From Streptomyces sp. A0958 (lineage in GTDB: Bacteria > Actinomycetota > Actinomycetes > Streptomycetales > Streptomycetaceae), in NCBI RefSeq assembly GCF_004795035.1, contig NZ_SSBK01000016.1, forward strand, positions 62,001 through 126,000: DNA of 64,000 nt. The letters are read 5' to 3'. This document shows, piece by piece, positions 25,441 to 34,319 of this stretch (positions are counted from its first letter, which is position 1; every line of letters begins with the position of its first letter). The position numbers and the translations under genes are program-made. The notes beneath the pieces were generated by a model. It was given only the letters and a program-made list of their open reading frames with translations, did no database searches and was not told the DNA's origin.

Positions 25441-25911
25441 TCAGGCGGCTTCGGGGGCGGGGGCGTCGCGCAGGAGGCAGGTGAGGCGGGCGGTGCAGAC
25501 CCGCTTGCCGTGTTCGTCGGTGATGGCGATCTCGTACGTGGCGGTGGTGCGGCCGCGGTGTACGGGGGTGGCGGTGCCGGTGACGAGGCCGCTTCGTACC
25601 CCTCGGTGATGGGTGCAGTTCAGGTCGACGCCGACGGCGAGCTTGGCGGGGCCGCCGTGGAGCATGGTGCCGACGGAGCCGAGGGTCTCGGCGAGGACGG
25701 CGGAGGCGCCGCCGTGCAGGAGGCCGTAGGGCTGGGTGTTGCCCTCGACGGGCATGGTGCCGACGACGCGCTCCGCGGAGGCTTCGAGGATCTGTACGCC
25801 CATGCGCTCGCCGAGGTGGCCGGCGGAGAACAGGGCGGGCAGGTCGACCCCGAGCGCGGCGTACTCGTCGATGATCTCCTGGGGGAACGTGGGTGCGGTG
25901 TGCTCGCCCAT
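25441..25911 (-). CDS. PaaI-type hotdog-fold thioesterase (156 aa)
   Basis: Acyl-CoA thioesterase of the PaaI/YbgC hotdog superfamily. The hotdog helix signature is YGLLHGGASAVLAETLGS, with the catalytic Asn/Asp-Gly-type HGG turn, followed by the strands AVGVDLNCTHHRGVRSG and TTATYEIAITDEHGKRVCTARLTCL. The single domain fills the chain. No signal peptide. Substrate is unknown: PaaI members hydrolyse phenylacetyl-CoA-type intermediates, but no phenylacetate genes are near. It is transcribed alone, with its own terminator. Confidence 0.9.
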   Translation of the reverse strand: MGEHTAPTFPQEIIDEYAALGVDLPALFSAGHLGERMGVQILEASAERVVGTMPVEGNTQPYGLLHGGASAVLAETLGSVGTMLHGGPAKLAVGVDLNCTHHRGVRSGLVTGTATPVHRGRTTATYEIAITDEHGKRVCTARLTCLLRDAPAPEAA

Positions 25912-26019
25912 GGGGCCGCCTTTCGTCTCTGTGCGGTGGTGCGTGTCTGTGTGCGTCGTTCTTATCAGACGACTGAGCGAGCGCTTAGGGCGTATCCGGC
26001 GGGGGCCTCCACGCGCTGC

Positions 26020-28293
26020 TCAGCGCGTGCTCTCGAAGCGCACCACGACGGACTTGCTGGCGGGGGTGTTGCTGGTGTCGGCGGTGGAGTCGAGGGGGAC
26101 CAGCACGTTGGTCTCGGGGTAGTAGGCGGCGGCGCAGCCCCGGGCGGTGGGGTAGTGGACGACGCGGAAGCCGGGGGCGCGGCGCTCCACGCCGTCCTTC
26201 CACTCGCTGACGAGGTCGGTGTAGGCGCCGTCGGCGAGTCCGAGGGCCGCGGCGTCGTCGGGGTGTACGAGGACGACGCGGCGGCCGCCCTTGATGCCGC
26301 GGTAGCGGTCGTCGAGGCCGTAGATGGTGGTGTTGTACTGGTCGTGGGAGCGCAGGGTCTGGAGCAGGAGGCGGCCTTCGGGGAGTTCGGGGAACTCGAC
26401 GGGGGCGGCGGTGAAGTTGGCCTTTCCGGTGGCGGTGGGGAAGCGGCGGGAGTCGCGGGGGGCGTGCGGGAGGGTGAAGCCGCCGGGGTGGGCGATGCGT
26501 GCGTTGAAGTTCTCGAAGCCGGGTACGACGCGGGAGATGCGGTCGCGGATCGTCGCGTAGTCCTTCTCGAACTCCTCCCAGGGGGTCGCGGAGGCGGGGC
26601 CGAGCACGGCGCGGGCGAGGCGGGCGACGATGGCGGGCTCGGAGAGCAGGTGGGGGCTCGCGGGGGTGAGGTTGCCGCGTGAGGCGTGGACCTTGCTCAT
26701 GGAGTCCTCGACGGTCACGAACTGCTTGCCGCTCGCCTGGACGTCCTTGTCGGTGCGGCCGAGGGTGGGCAGGATCAGGGCCCGGGTGCCGGTGACGGCG
26801 TGGGAGCGGTTGAGTTTGGTGGAGACGTGGACGGTGAGGCGGGCGCGCCGCATCGCGGCCTCGGTGACGTCGGTGTCGGGGGTGGCGGCGACGAAGTTGC
26901 CGCCCATGGCGAAGAAGACCTTGGCGTCGCCGTCGCGCAGGGCCCGGATGGCGCGGACCACGTCGTAGCCGTGGTGGCGCGGTGAGGTGATCCCGAATTC
27001 CTTGTCGAGGGCGTCGAGGAAGGCGGGTGCGGGCCGTTCGAAGATGCCCATGGTGCGGTCGCCCTGCACGTTGGAGTGGCCGCGCACGGGGCAGACTCCG
27101 GCGCCGGGGCGGCCGATGTTGCCGCGCAGCAGGAGGAAGTTGACGATCTCGCGGATGGTCGGCACGGAGTGCTTGTGCTGGGTGAGGCCCATGGCCCAGC
27201 ACACGACGGTGCGCTGCGAGGCGAGGATCAGGTCGAGGGCCTGTTCGATGGTGGCGCGGTCGAGTCCGGTCGCGGCGAGCGTGCCGTCCCAGTCGGCCTC
27301 GGCGGCGGTGGCGGCGAACTCCTCGTAGCCGTGGGTGTGTTCGGCGACGAAGGTTTCGTCGACGGCGCCCTCGGTCTCCAGGATCAGCTTGTTCAGGAGC
27401 CGGAAGAGGGCCTGGTCGCCGCCGATGCGGATCTGCAGGAAGAGGTCGTTGAGTGCGGCGCCCTTGAGCATGCCGAGGGGGGTCTGCGGGTTCTTGAAGC
27501 GTTCGAGGCCGGCCTCGGGCAGCGGGTTCACCGAGATGATCTTTGCTCCGGCGGCCTTGGCCTTCTCCAGGGCGGAGAGCATCCGGGGGTGGTTGGTGCC
27601 GGGGTTCTGTCCGGCGATGATGATCAGGTCGGCGTGGTGGAGGTCCTCCAGGGATACGGAGCCCTTGCCGACGCCGATCGTCTCGGTGAGCGCGGAGCCC
27701 GAGGACTCGTGGCACATGTTGGAGCAGTCGGGCAGGTTGTTGGTGCCGAACTCGCGGGCGAACAGCTGGAGCAGGAACGCGGCCTCGTTGCTGGTGCGCC
27801 CGGAGGTGTAGAAGAGCGCTTCGTCGGGGGAGCCGAGCGCACCCAGTTCCTCGGCGATGATCTCGAAGGCGCGCTCCCAGGTCACGGCCTCGTACCGGTC
27901 GGCGCCCTCGGGCAGATACACGGGTTGCGTGATGCGTCCCTGCTGGCCGAGCCAGTAGCCGCTGCGGCCGGCGAGATCGGCGACGGGGTGGGCGGCGAAG
28001 AAGTCCGGGGTGACCCGGCGCAGCGTCGCCTCCTCGGCGACGGCCTTGGCGCCGTTCTCGCAGAATTCCGCGGTGTGCCGTTTGTCGCCCTCGGGCCAGG
28101 CGCAGCCGGGGCAGTCGAAGCCGTCCTTCTGGTTGACCTTGAGGAGGGTCTGCGCGGTGCGGCGCAGGCCCATCTGCTGCTGGGCGACGCGCAGGCTCTG
28201 GGCGACGGCGGGCAGCCCGGCGGCGGCGTGCTTGGCGGGTTCGACCTGCGGGGCGTCCTGGACGGGGTCTCCTGCGGGCGGCTTGCTGGCCAT
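26020..28293 (-). CDS. Molybdopterin oxidoreductase, FdhF/YdeP family (757 aa)
   Basis: Large molybdenum-cofactor enzyme of the DMSO-reductase superfamily, related to formate dehydrogenase alpha subunits. Seen: an N-terminal CPGC motif (DGFDCPGCAWPEGD), the MGD-binding run with FYTSGRTSNEAAF and NNLPDCSNMCHESS, AMGLTQHKHSV, and the C-terminal MGD domain (LLLQTLRSHDQYNTT and PETNVLVPLDS). The usual four-Cys iron-sulphur N-terminus and a selenocysteine codon are not seen, which fits the YdeP-like branch with unproven substrate. AAGGGGAACACC before ATG 28293 fixes the start. No beta or gamma subunit is adjacent, so it is an orphan; a separate FdhD is expected elsewhere. Confidence 0.88.
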   Translation of the reverse strand: MASKPPAGDPVQDAPQVEPAKHAAAGLPAVAQSLRVAQQQMGLRRTAQTLLKVNQKDGFDCPGCAWPEGDKRHTAEFCENGAKAVAEEATLRRVTPDFFAAHPVADLAGRSGYWLGQQGRITQPVYLPEGADRYEAVTWERAFEIIAEELGALGSPDEALFYTSGRTSNEAAFLLQLFAREFGTNNLPDCSNMCHESSGSALTETIGVGKGSVSLEDLHHADLIIIAGQNPGTNHPRMLSALEKAKAAGAKIISVNPLPEAGLERFKNPQTPLGMLKGAALNDLFLQIRIGGDQALFRLLNKLILETEGAVDETFVAEHTHGYEEFAATAAEADWDGTLAATGLDRATIEQALDLILASQRTVVCWAMGLTQHKHSVPTIREIVNFLLLRGNIGRPGAGVCPVRGHSNVQGDRTMGIFERPAPAFLDALDKEFGITSPRHHGYDVVRAIRALRDGDAKVFFAMGGNFVAATPDTDVTEAAMRRARLTVHVSTKLNRSHAVTGTRALILPTLGRTDKDVQASGKQFVTVEDSMSKVHASRGNLTPASPHLLSEPAIVARLARAVLGPASATPWEEFEKDYATIRDRISRVVPGFENFNARIAHPGGFTLPHAPRDSRRFPTATGKANFTAAPVEFPELPEGRLLLQTLRSHDQYNTTIYGLDDRYRGIKGGRRVVLVHPDDAAALGLADGAYTDLVSEWKDGVERRAPGFRVVHYPTARGCAAAYYPETNVLVPLDSTADTSNTPASKSVVVRFESTR

Positions 28294-28450
28294 GGTGTTC
28301 CCCTTCGGTCCTGCTGCGGGCGCCTGCGCGGGTCCGCCGTGTGTGTTTCCTTGGTTCCGATCCTGGCACGCGGGGCGGGCGGGGCGCCCGGTGAGGCGTC
28401 GCGGGCGGTGGCCGGTCCGGATTGTCAGTGGTACGTGGCAGGATCGGGGT

Positions 28451-31162
28451 GTGGCTGAGACGGCATCGAAGAAGACGGCAGACAACCGACCGCGCCTGCT
28501 CCTGATGGACGGGCACTCCCTGGCGTACCGGGCGTTCTTTGCGCTGCCCGCGGAGAATTTCACGACGGGGGCGGGCCAGCCGACGAATGCGGTGTACGGC
28601 TTCATGTCCATGCTCGCGAACACGTTGCGTGACGAGGCGCCGACGCATTTCGCGGTGGCGTTCGACGTGTCCCGCAAGACGTGGCGGGCGGATGAGTTCC
28701 CGGAGTACAAGGCGAACCGGTCGAAGACCCCCGACGAGTTCAAGGGGCAGGTCGAGCTGATCGGGGAGCTGCTGGACGCGATGCACGCGGAGCGCTTCGC
28801 GGTCGAGGGCTTCGAGGCGGACGACGTCATCGCCACGCTGGCCACGCAGGCGGAGGCGGCCGGCTTCGAGGTGCTGATCGTCACCGGTGACCGCGATTCG
28901 TTCCAGCTGATCACGGACGATGTGACCGTGCTCTACCCGACCAAGGGCGTGTCCGAGCTGACCCGGTTCACGCCGGAGAAGGTCGTGGAGAAGTACGGGC
29001 TCACCCCCCGGCAGTACCCGGACTTCGCGGCGCTGCGCGGTGACCCGTCGGACAACCTTCCGGGCATCCCCGGGGTCGGTGAGAAGACGGCCGCGAAGTG
29101 GATCAACCAGTTCGGTTCGTTCGACGAGCTGGTGGAGCGGGCCGATGAGGTCAAGGGCAAGGCGGGCCAGAATTTCCGCGACCACCTGGACGCGGTGCGG
29201 ATGAACCGCCGGCTGACCGAGATGGTCAGGGACGTGGAGCTGGCGAAGACCCCGGCCGACCTGGAGCGGGCGCCCTACGACCGTACGGCGGTCACCGGCG
29301 TCCTCGATGTGCTGGAGATCCGCAACCCGAGCCTGCGCGAGCGGCTGCTCGCGGTGGACCCGGGCGCCGCCGAGGACGAGGCACCGGCGCCGGCCGCGGG
29401 CATCGCGCTGGACGGTGCGGTGCTCGGTGCGGGCGAGCTCACCCCCTGGCTGGCGGAGCACGGCGGGCAGCCGCTCGGTGTCGCCACGGTGGACACCTGG
29501 GCCCTCGGCAGCGGCACGGTGACGGAGATCGCGCTCGCCGCGGCGGACGGGGCGGCGGCCTGGTTCGACCCGGTGCTGCTCGACGAGGGGGACGAGCAGG
29601 CGTTCGCGGCCTGGATCGCGGACCCGGCCCGCCCCAAGGTCATGCACAACGCCAAGGGTGCGATGCGGGTCTTCCCGGAGCATGGCTGGCGGATCGAGGG
29701 CGTCTCGATGGACACCGCGCTCGCCGCCTACCTCGTCAAGCCCGGCCGGCGCTCCTTCGCGCTGGACGTCCTCGCCGTGGAGTACCTGGGCCGCGAGCTG
29801 GCCCCCGCTGCCGCCTCCGACGGGCAGCTGGCCTTCGGCGCGGACGACCAGGCGGAGGCCGACGCCCTGATGGCGCAGGCCCGTGCGGTCCTGGACCTCG
29901 GCGACGCGTTCACGGAGCGGCTGAAGGAGGTCGGCGCGGCCGAGCTGCTGCACGACATGGAGCTGCCGACGTCGATCCTGCTGGCCCGCCTGGAGCGGCA
30001 CGGCATCGCGGCGGACCGGGCCCACCTGGAGGGCATGGAGGAGCAGTTCGCCGGTGCGGTCCAGCAGGCGGTGAAGGAGGCGCACGCGGCGGTGGGCCGG
30101 GAGTTCAACCTGGGCTCGCCCAAGCAGCTCCAGGAGGTCCTGTTCGGCGAGCTGGGCCTGCCGAAGACGAAGAAGACCAAGACCGGGTACACGACGGACG
30201 CGGACGCGCTGGCCTGGCTGGCCGCCCGGACCGAGCACGAGCTGCCCGTCCTCATGCTGCGCCACCGCGAGCAGGCGAAGCTGCGGGTCACCGTCGAGGG
30301 CCTGGTGAAGTCGATCGCGGCGGACGGCCGTATCCACACCACGTTCAACCAGACCGTGGCGGCGACCGGCCGGCTCTCGTCCACCGACCCCAACCTGCAG
30401 AACATCCCGGTCCGCACGGACGAGGGCCGGGCGATCCGCCGCGGCTTCGTCGTCGGCGAGGGCTTCGAGACGCTGATGACGGCGGACTACAGCCAGATCG
30501 AGCTGCGGGTGATGGCCCACCTCTCCGAGGACGCGGGCCTGATCGAGGCGTTCACCTCCGGCGAGGACCTGCACACCACGGTCGCCTCGCAGGTCTTCGG
30601 CGTCGAGAAGTCGGCGGTCGACGCGGAGATGCGGCGCAAGATCAAGGCCATGAGCTACGGGCTTGCCTACGGGCTGTCCGCGTTCGGCCTCTCCCAGCAG
30701 TTGAACATCGAGGCGGGTGAGGCCCGGGGCCTGATGGACACCTACTTCGAGCGGTTCGGTGGTGTCCGCGACTACCTGCGCCGCGTGGTGGAGGAGGCCA
30801 GGGCCACCGGCTACACGGAGACGATCTTCGGCCGCCGCCGCTATCTGCCCGACCTGAACAGCGACAACCGCCAGCGCCGCGAGACCGCCGAGCGGATGGC
30901 GCTCAACGCCCCGATCCAGGGCACCGCGGCCGACATCGTCAAGGTCGCCATGCTGCACGTCGACCGGGCGCTGACCGAGGCGGAGCTGAAGTCGCGGATG
31001 CTGCTCCAGGTGCACGACGAAATCGTGCTGGAGATCGCCGCGGGCGAGCGGGAGCAGGTCGAGCAGATCCTGCGCCACGAGATGTCCACGGCGGTACGCC
31101 TGCGGGCCCCGCTGGACGTGTCGGTCGGCGTCGGCGGCGACTGGGAGTCAGCGGCGCACTGA
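28451..31162 (+). CDS. polA: DNA polymerase I (903 aa)
   Basis: Repair and Okazaki-fragment polymerase. The N-terminal 5'-nuclease (DGHSLAYRAFFALP, DDVIATLA, TGDRDSFQLI) is complete. The middle 3'-5' exonuclease-like domain lacks the usual DxE catalytic pair, as in other actinobacterial enzymes, so proofreading is probably absent. The C-terminal polymerase domain has motif A (DYSQIELR), motif B (RRKIKAMSYGLAYG) and motif C (QVHDEIVLE). GTG 28451 is the start that gives the normal N-terminus. It diverges from the molybdoenzyme gene. Its last 15 bp overlap the convergent DUF4184 gene. Confidence 0.97.
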   Translation: MAETASKKTADNRPRLLLMDGHSLAYRAFFALPAENFTTGAGQPTNAVYGFMSMLANTLRDEAPTHFAVAFDVSRKTWRADEFPEYKANRSKTPDEFKGQVELIGELLDAMHAERFAVEGFEADDVIATLATQAEAAGFEVLIVTGDRDSFQLITDDVTVLYPTKGVSELTRFTPEKVVEKYGLTPRQYPDFAALRGDPSDNLPGIPGVGEKTAAKWINQFGSFDELVERADEVKGKAGQNFRDHLDAVRMNRRLTEMVRDVELAKTPADLERAPYDRTAVTGVLDVLEIRNPSLRERLLAVDPGAAEDEAPAPAAGIALDGAVLGAGELTPWLAEHGGQPLGVATVDTWALGSGTVTEIALAAADGAAAWFDPVLLDEGDEQAFAAWIADPARPKVMHNAKGAMRVFPEHGWRIEGVSMDTALAAYLVKPGRRSFALDVLAVEYLGRELAPAAASDGQLAFGADDQAEADALMAQARAVLDLGDAFTERLKEVGAAELLHDMELPTSILLARLERHGIAADRAHLEGMEEQFAGAVQQAVKEAHAAVGREFNLGSPKQLQEVLFGELGLPKTKKTKTGYTTDADALAWLAARTEHELPVLMLRHREQAKLRVTVEGLVKSIAADGRIHTTFNQTVAATGRLSSTDPNLQNIPVRTDEGRAIRRGFVVGEGFETLMTADYSQIELRVMAHLSEDAGLIEAFTSGEDLHTTVASQVFGVEKSAVDAEMRRKIKAMSYGLAYGLSAFGLSQQLNIEAGEARGLMDTYFERFGGVRDYLRRVVEEARATGYTETIFGRRRYLPDLNSDNRQRRETAERMALNAPIQGTAADIVKVAMLHVDRALTEAELKSRMLLQVHDEIVLEIAAGEREQVEQILRHEMSTAVRLRAPLDVSVGVGGDWESAAH

Positions 31163-32029
31163 CCGCGAGGTGCCGGGGTCTGCGGCGGCCCCGGCCTTCG
31201 GCGGCTGCTGCGCTGCCGGGCGGGGGCGGTGGGTGAGCCGGACCGCCGCCCCGTGCAGCAGGAGTCCGGCGGCCAGTCCGGCGCCCGCGCCGAAGCAGGC
31301 GGTCGGGATGATGTCCAGCGGTGTGTCGATGTGCCCGTAGTAGGCGTACCAGCGGGCGCAGCGGTGGGCGGTGCCCAGCAGGACGCACAGCCCGATGCCG
31401 GCGAGCGCCCACCGCCGCCACGGCCGCTCCAGGACCGGTACGGACGCGGGCACCGGCCGCTTGCCGGCCCGCCGCAGCGCCGACGCGGCGAACCAGGCGA
31501 GCACCACCAGGGCGGGCGCCGACGTGCCGTACTGGACGAGGGTGAAGACGGGAAGGCCGCCGGCGCTGCCGTCGAGCCCGGGCACCAGCCGTACGCCCCA
31601 CCGGTCGTGGTGGGTGAAGGCGTCCCAGACGACATGGGTGGCCGAGCCGATGACCGCCGACACCACGAACCACGCCACGTCCCGAAGGCGAACTGCCCGG
31701 CGACCGGAGCCCGTTGCGGGCCCGCGCAGGCATGCGTACACGCGCCCCTGGTGGCGCTCCGGCAGCAGCGCCACCAGGGGTTCGCGCAGCAGCAGCCACA
31801 GGGCGACCGCGAGCGCGGTGATCAGGACGTCCACCGTGACGACACCCCATACCGCGTGGGTGACCTCCCCGAACTCCATCGCGCCCGGAATCGCCGTGTC
31901 CGCGAAGTACGTCAGGTCGGGGGCGAACGAACCGGTGACCAGGGCCGAGGCGACGAGCGGGCCGCGGCCCCTACCGTCGCGCCGGATTCCCGGCAGCACG
32001 GCGGCGGCATGGCTGAGTGTGAAGGGCAT
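31148..32029 (-). CDS. DUF4184-family membrane protein (293 aa)
   Basis: Integral membrane protein of unknown function. It starts with the family's typical MPFTLSHAAAVLP and has the conserved ALVTGSFAPDLTYF and GSATHVVWDAFTHHDRWG segments, which contain His and Asp residues that could bind metal (as in the related YdjM/membrane-hydrolase group). Four to five hydrophobic helices are visible. ATG 32029 fits the family start but has a weak ribosome binding site. An in-frame ATG at 32095 has a good GGGAGG 9 bases upstream and would add 22 residues. The 3' end overlaps polA. Confidence 0.8.
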   Translation of the reverse strand: MPFTLSHAAAVLPGIRRDGRGRGPLVASALVTGSFAPDLTYFADTAIPGAMEFGEVTHAVWGVVTVDVLITALAVALWLLLREPLVALLPERHQGRVYACLRGPATGSGRRAVRLRDVAWFVVSAVIGSATHVVWDAFTHHDRWGVRLVPGLDGSAGGLPVFTLVQYGTSAPALVVLAWFAASALRRAGKRPVPASVPVLERPWRRWALAGIGLCVLLGTAHRCARWYAYYGHIDTPLDIIPTACFGAGAGLAAGLLLHGAAVRLTHRPRPAAQQPPKAGAAADPGTSRSVRR

Positions 32030-32252
32030 GCGGGCAGTATGCGTGCCCGGAGAGGACAGAGAGGGGTGGCCCCATCGTGCGTGAGCTGGCGTCATATGCC
32101 CGCCCTCCCGTGGACATCCTGTGTTCAGGAAGGTGAGAAAGCGGTAAGAACCGGTCCGTCCGCTGTGTGCGGGCGACATGAGTTGCCGTAGGGTCGCCTG
32201 AGTCCAGGCGCAGGGGAGCGCCGACCGCGACGACGGGGAGGGCCCACACGTC

Positions 32253-34007
32253 ATGGCAGCGCAATTCGGTCGCCGACTGTACAGAGGGGCGGCCACGACC
32301 GCCGTGGCAGCCGCCGCCGTGGCGGCGCTCTCCGCCTCGCAGGCCCCGGGGTCTCCTCTGGTCGCGGCGGACGGCGAGCAGCCGGCCGCCGGTGCGACGA
32401 CGCCCACCGGCGACAGCAGCGTCTCCGGCGACTCGCCGTACTACACGGACCTGCCGCCGCTGAACACACCGGACAAGCCGGGCAGTTCCGTCGACTTGCC
32501 CGCGACCGGGAGTGCGGAGTCGGGGATACCCGCCTCGGTCCTGGCGGCCTACAAGAAGGCCCAGCAGACCATCGCGGGCACGGACGCGGCCTGCCGGCTG
32601 CCGTGGCAGCTGCTCGCCGCGATCGGCAAGGTCGAGTCCGGGCAGGCCCGGGGCGGCCGGGTCGACGCGCAGGGCACCACGCTCACGCCGATCCTCGGGC
32701 CGGCCCTGGACGGTCAGGGTTTCGCCCTGATCAAGGACACCGACAACGGCGCCTACGACGGGGACCGGGTGCACGACCGGGCGGTCGGCCCGATGCAGTT
32801 CATCCCGTCCACCTGGGAGAGCTGGGGCCAGGACGGCAACGGCGACGGCCGCAAGGACCCGAACAACATCTACGACGCGGCGCTCGCCGCCGGACGCTAC
32901 CTCTGCGCCGGCTCCCGCGACCTGTCGACCGCCACCGACCTGGACCGCGCGGTCCTGAGCTACAACCACTCGGACGAGTACCTGCGTACGGTCCGCTCGT
33001 GGTTCGAGTACTACAGCCGGGGCACGCACGAGGTCCCCGACGGCACCGGCGTCCTGCCGACCGGCCCCACGAGCCGCGACCGGGGCCCCGGTACCGGCCA
33101 CGTGGGTGGCGGCCCGTCGACGTCGCCGTCCCCGACGCCCTCGACGTCGACCACCCCGAAGCCGGGCGGGACCACGAAGCCGGGCGGCTCCACGAAGCCG
33201 GGCGGCTCCACGAAGCCGGAGACCCCGTCGGAGCCGAGCACCGAGCCCTCGAAGCCGGGCGGCATCGGCAAGCCCTCGTCGCCCACCCCGACACCGGCCC
33301 CCACCCCGTCCGAGACCGTGGCCGGGGTGCAGAACGCCGGCACCGGCACGCTCACCGCCACGGCCGGCGAGGCCTTCGCCGAGCGGATCAAGGTGCGGGC
33401 GCGCAACGGCCTCGGCGGCCCGGTCGCCAAGACCTCCGTGACCTTCACCGTCACCGGCGACACCGACGCCACGTTCGCCGGCGGCAAGAAGACCGTCACC
33501 CTGGCCACCGGGACCGACGGCACGGTCACCGCCCCGGTCCTCGAAGCGGGCGAGAAGACCGGCGAGTTCACCGTGCGCGCCACCGCCACCGGCACCTCGC
33601 TGGCCCCCGTCACGTACACCGCGACCGTCACCGCCCGCCAGGCCGACGCCCTCGCCAGGACCGGTACCGAGAAGCTGACCGCTCTCGCCGGCGAGACGTT
33701 CGAGGACATCACGGTCGCCGCCACCTACAAGGGCGAGAGCGCCGACCGGGTCGCCGTCACCGCCACCATGATCACCGACGACGCGGAGCCGGCCGAGAAC
33801 GACAAGGGCCCGTACTGCACGGACGACGACGGCGACCCCGTCCGCAGCATCGTCCTGACCACGGACGCCGACGGGAAGCTCACCCTCCCGAAGATCTACG
33901 CCGACGGCCCGGCCGGCACGTACAAGCTGCGCCTCACCACCGAGGGCGGTGCCACGCTCGTCATCGAGCTGACCGTCCAGGAGCGCACGGCCTCCGCCGC
34001 CTCCTGA
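32253..34007 (+). CDS. Secreted lytic transglycosylase with Ig-like C-terminal repeats (584 aa)
   Basis: Exported muramidase that cuts peptidoglycan glycan strands. It has an Ala-rich N-terminal signal (~1-40). The SLT-type catalytic domain (~95-260) has the catalytic Glu in LLAAIGKVESGQ and conserved AVGPMQFIPSTWESWG and NNIYDAALAAGRYLC. A Pro/Thr/Gly/Lys linker follows (repeats of KPGGSTKPGG). Two Ig-like beta modules (each beginning GTxxLTAxAGExF) complete the C-terminal ~225 residues. Only one cysteine pair is seen outside the catalytic domain. The tail probably binds wall or partner proteins. A terminator follows. Confidence 0.88.
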   Translation: MAAQFGRRLYRGAATTAVAAAAVAALSASQAPGSPLVAADGEQPAAGATTPTGDSSVSGDSPYYTDLPPLNTPDKPGSSVDLPATGSAESGIPASVLAAYKKAQQTIAGTDAACRLPWQLLAAIGKVESGQARGGRVDAQGTTLTPILGPALDGQGFALIKDTDNGAYDGDRVHDRAVGPMQFIPSTWESWGQDGNGDGRKDPNNIYDAALAAGRYLCAGSRDLSTATDLDRAVLSYNHSDEYLRTVRSWFEYYSRGTHEVPDGTGVLPTGPTSRDRGPGTGHVGGGPSTSPSPTPSTSTTPKPGGTTKPGGSTKPGGSTKPETPSEPSTEPSKPGGIGKPSSPTPTPAPTPSETVAGVQNAGTGTLTATAGEAFAERIKVRARNGLGGPVAKTSVTFTVTGDTDATFAGGKKTVTLATGTDGTVTAPVLEAGEKTGEFTVRATATGTSLAPVTYTATVTARQADALARTGTEKLTALAGETFEDITVAATYKGESADRVAVTATMITDDAEPAENDKGPYCTDDDGDPVRSIVLTTDADGKLTLPKIYADGPAGTYKLRLTTEGGATLVIELTVQERTASAAS

Positions 34008-34023
34008 CACAGGCCCACCCCGA

Positions 34024-34061
34024 AACAGCCCCTCGGCCGCCTCCGCGGCGGAGGGGCTGTT
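34024..34061 (+). terminator. Terminator after the lytic transglycosylase
   Basis: AACAGCCCCTC (34024-34034) pairs perfectly with GAGGGGCTGTT (34051-34061), and the 16-base loop can extend the stem with further GC pairs. It starts 17 bp past the stop codon. Confidence 0.85.
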
Positions 34062-34145
34062 CGACGTGTTCTCATCTCGCGCCCCGGTTGCTACGGTGCC
34101 CCAGCCCTGACGACCCATCAGCTACCCGCTTCCGGGAGGCCGAGC

Positions 34146-34283
34146 ATGCGTGCCCTCGTCGCCGCCGCCATCGGACTGGCCGCCGCCCTCGCCCTCGTCC
34201 TCACCATCAGCGCGGTGGGCGCCCCGCCCGGCGAGACCTCCCCCAAACCGCTGCTGACCACCGTCCCGGGCCCGAAGAAGTAG
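34146..34283 (+). CDS. Small secreted or membrane peptide, SPW_0924-like (45 aa)
   Basis: A 45-residue reading frame with a clear GGGAGG six bases before the ATG. It consists of a single hydrophobic helix (residues 3-24, Ala/Leu/Val-rich) followed by a short Pro-rich tail, GAPPGETSPKPLL, then TTVPGPKK. I recall a very similar conserved Streptomyces micro-protein family (SPW_0924), of unknown function. It could be a cleaved signal peptide with a short mature peptide or a single-pass membrane micro-protein. It precedes the DUF3068 gene by 36 bp on the same strand, so the two are probably one operon. Confidence 0.75.
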   Translation: MRALVAAAIGLAAALALVLTISAVGAPPGETSPKPLLTTVPGPKK

Positions 34284-34319
34284 TTGTCCGCGCCACGCAC
34301 CGCCGAGGGAGGACACCCC

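Noticed and set aside
25985..31078. 1697-codon minus-strand frame covering the molybdoenzyme and polA
   Set aside because: It is antisense to polA and out of frame with the molybdoenzyme. Composition is Arg/Pro-rich and no domain is visible.
32160..32252. Possible c-di-AMP (ydaO-type) riboswitch before the lytic transglycosylase
   Set aside because: Such riboswitches often precede cell-wall hydrolases in Streptomyces, and a few bases look similar, but the conserved core and length are not present.
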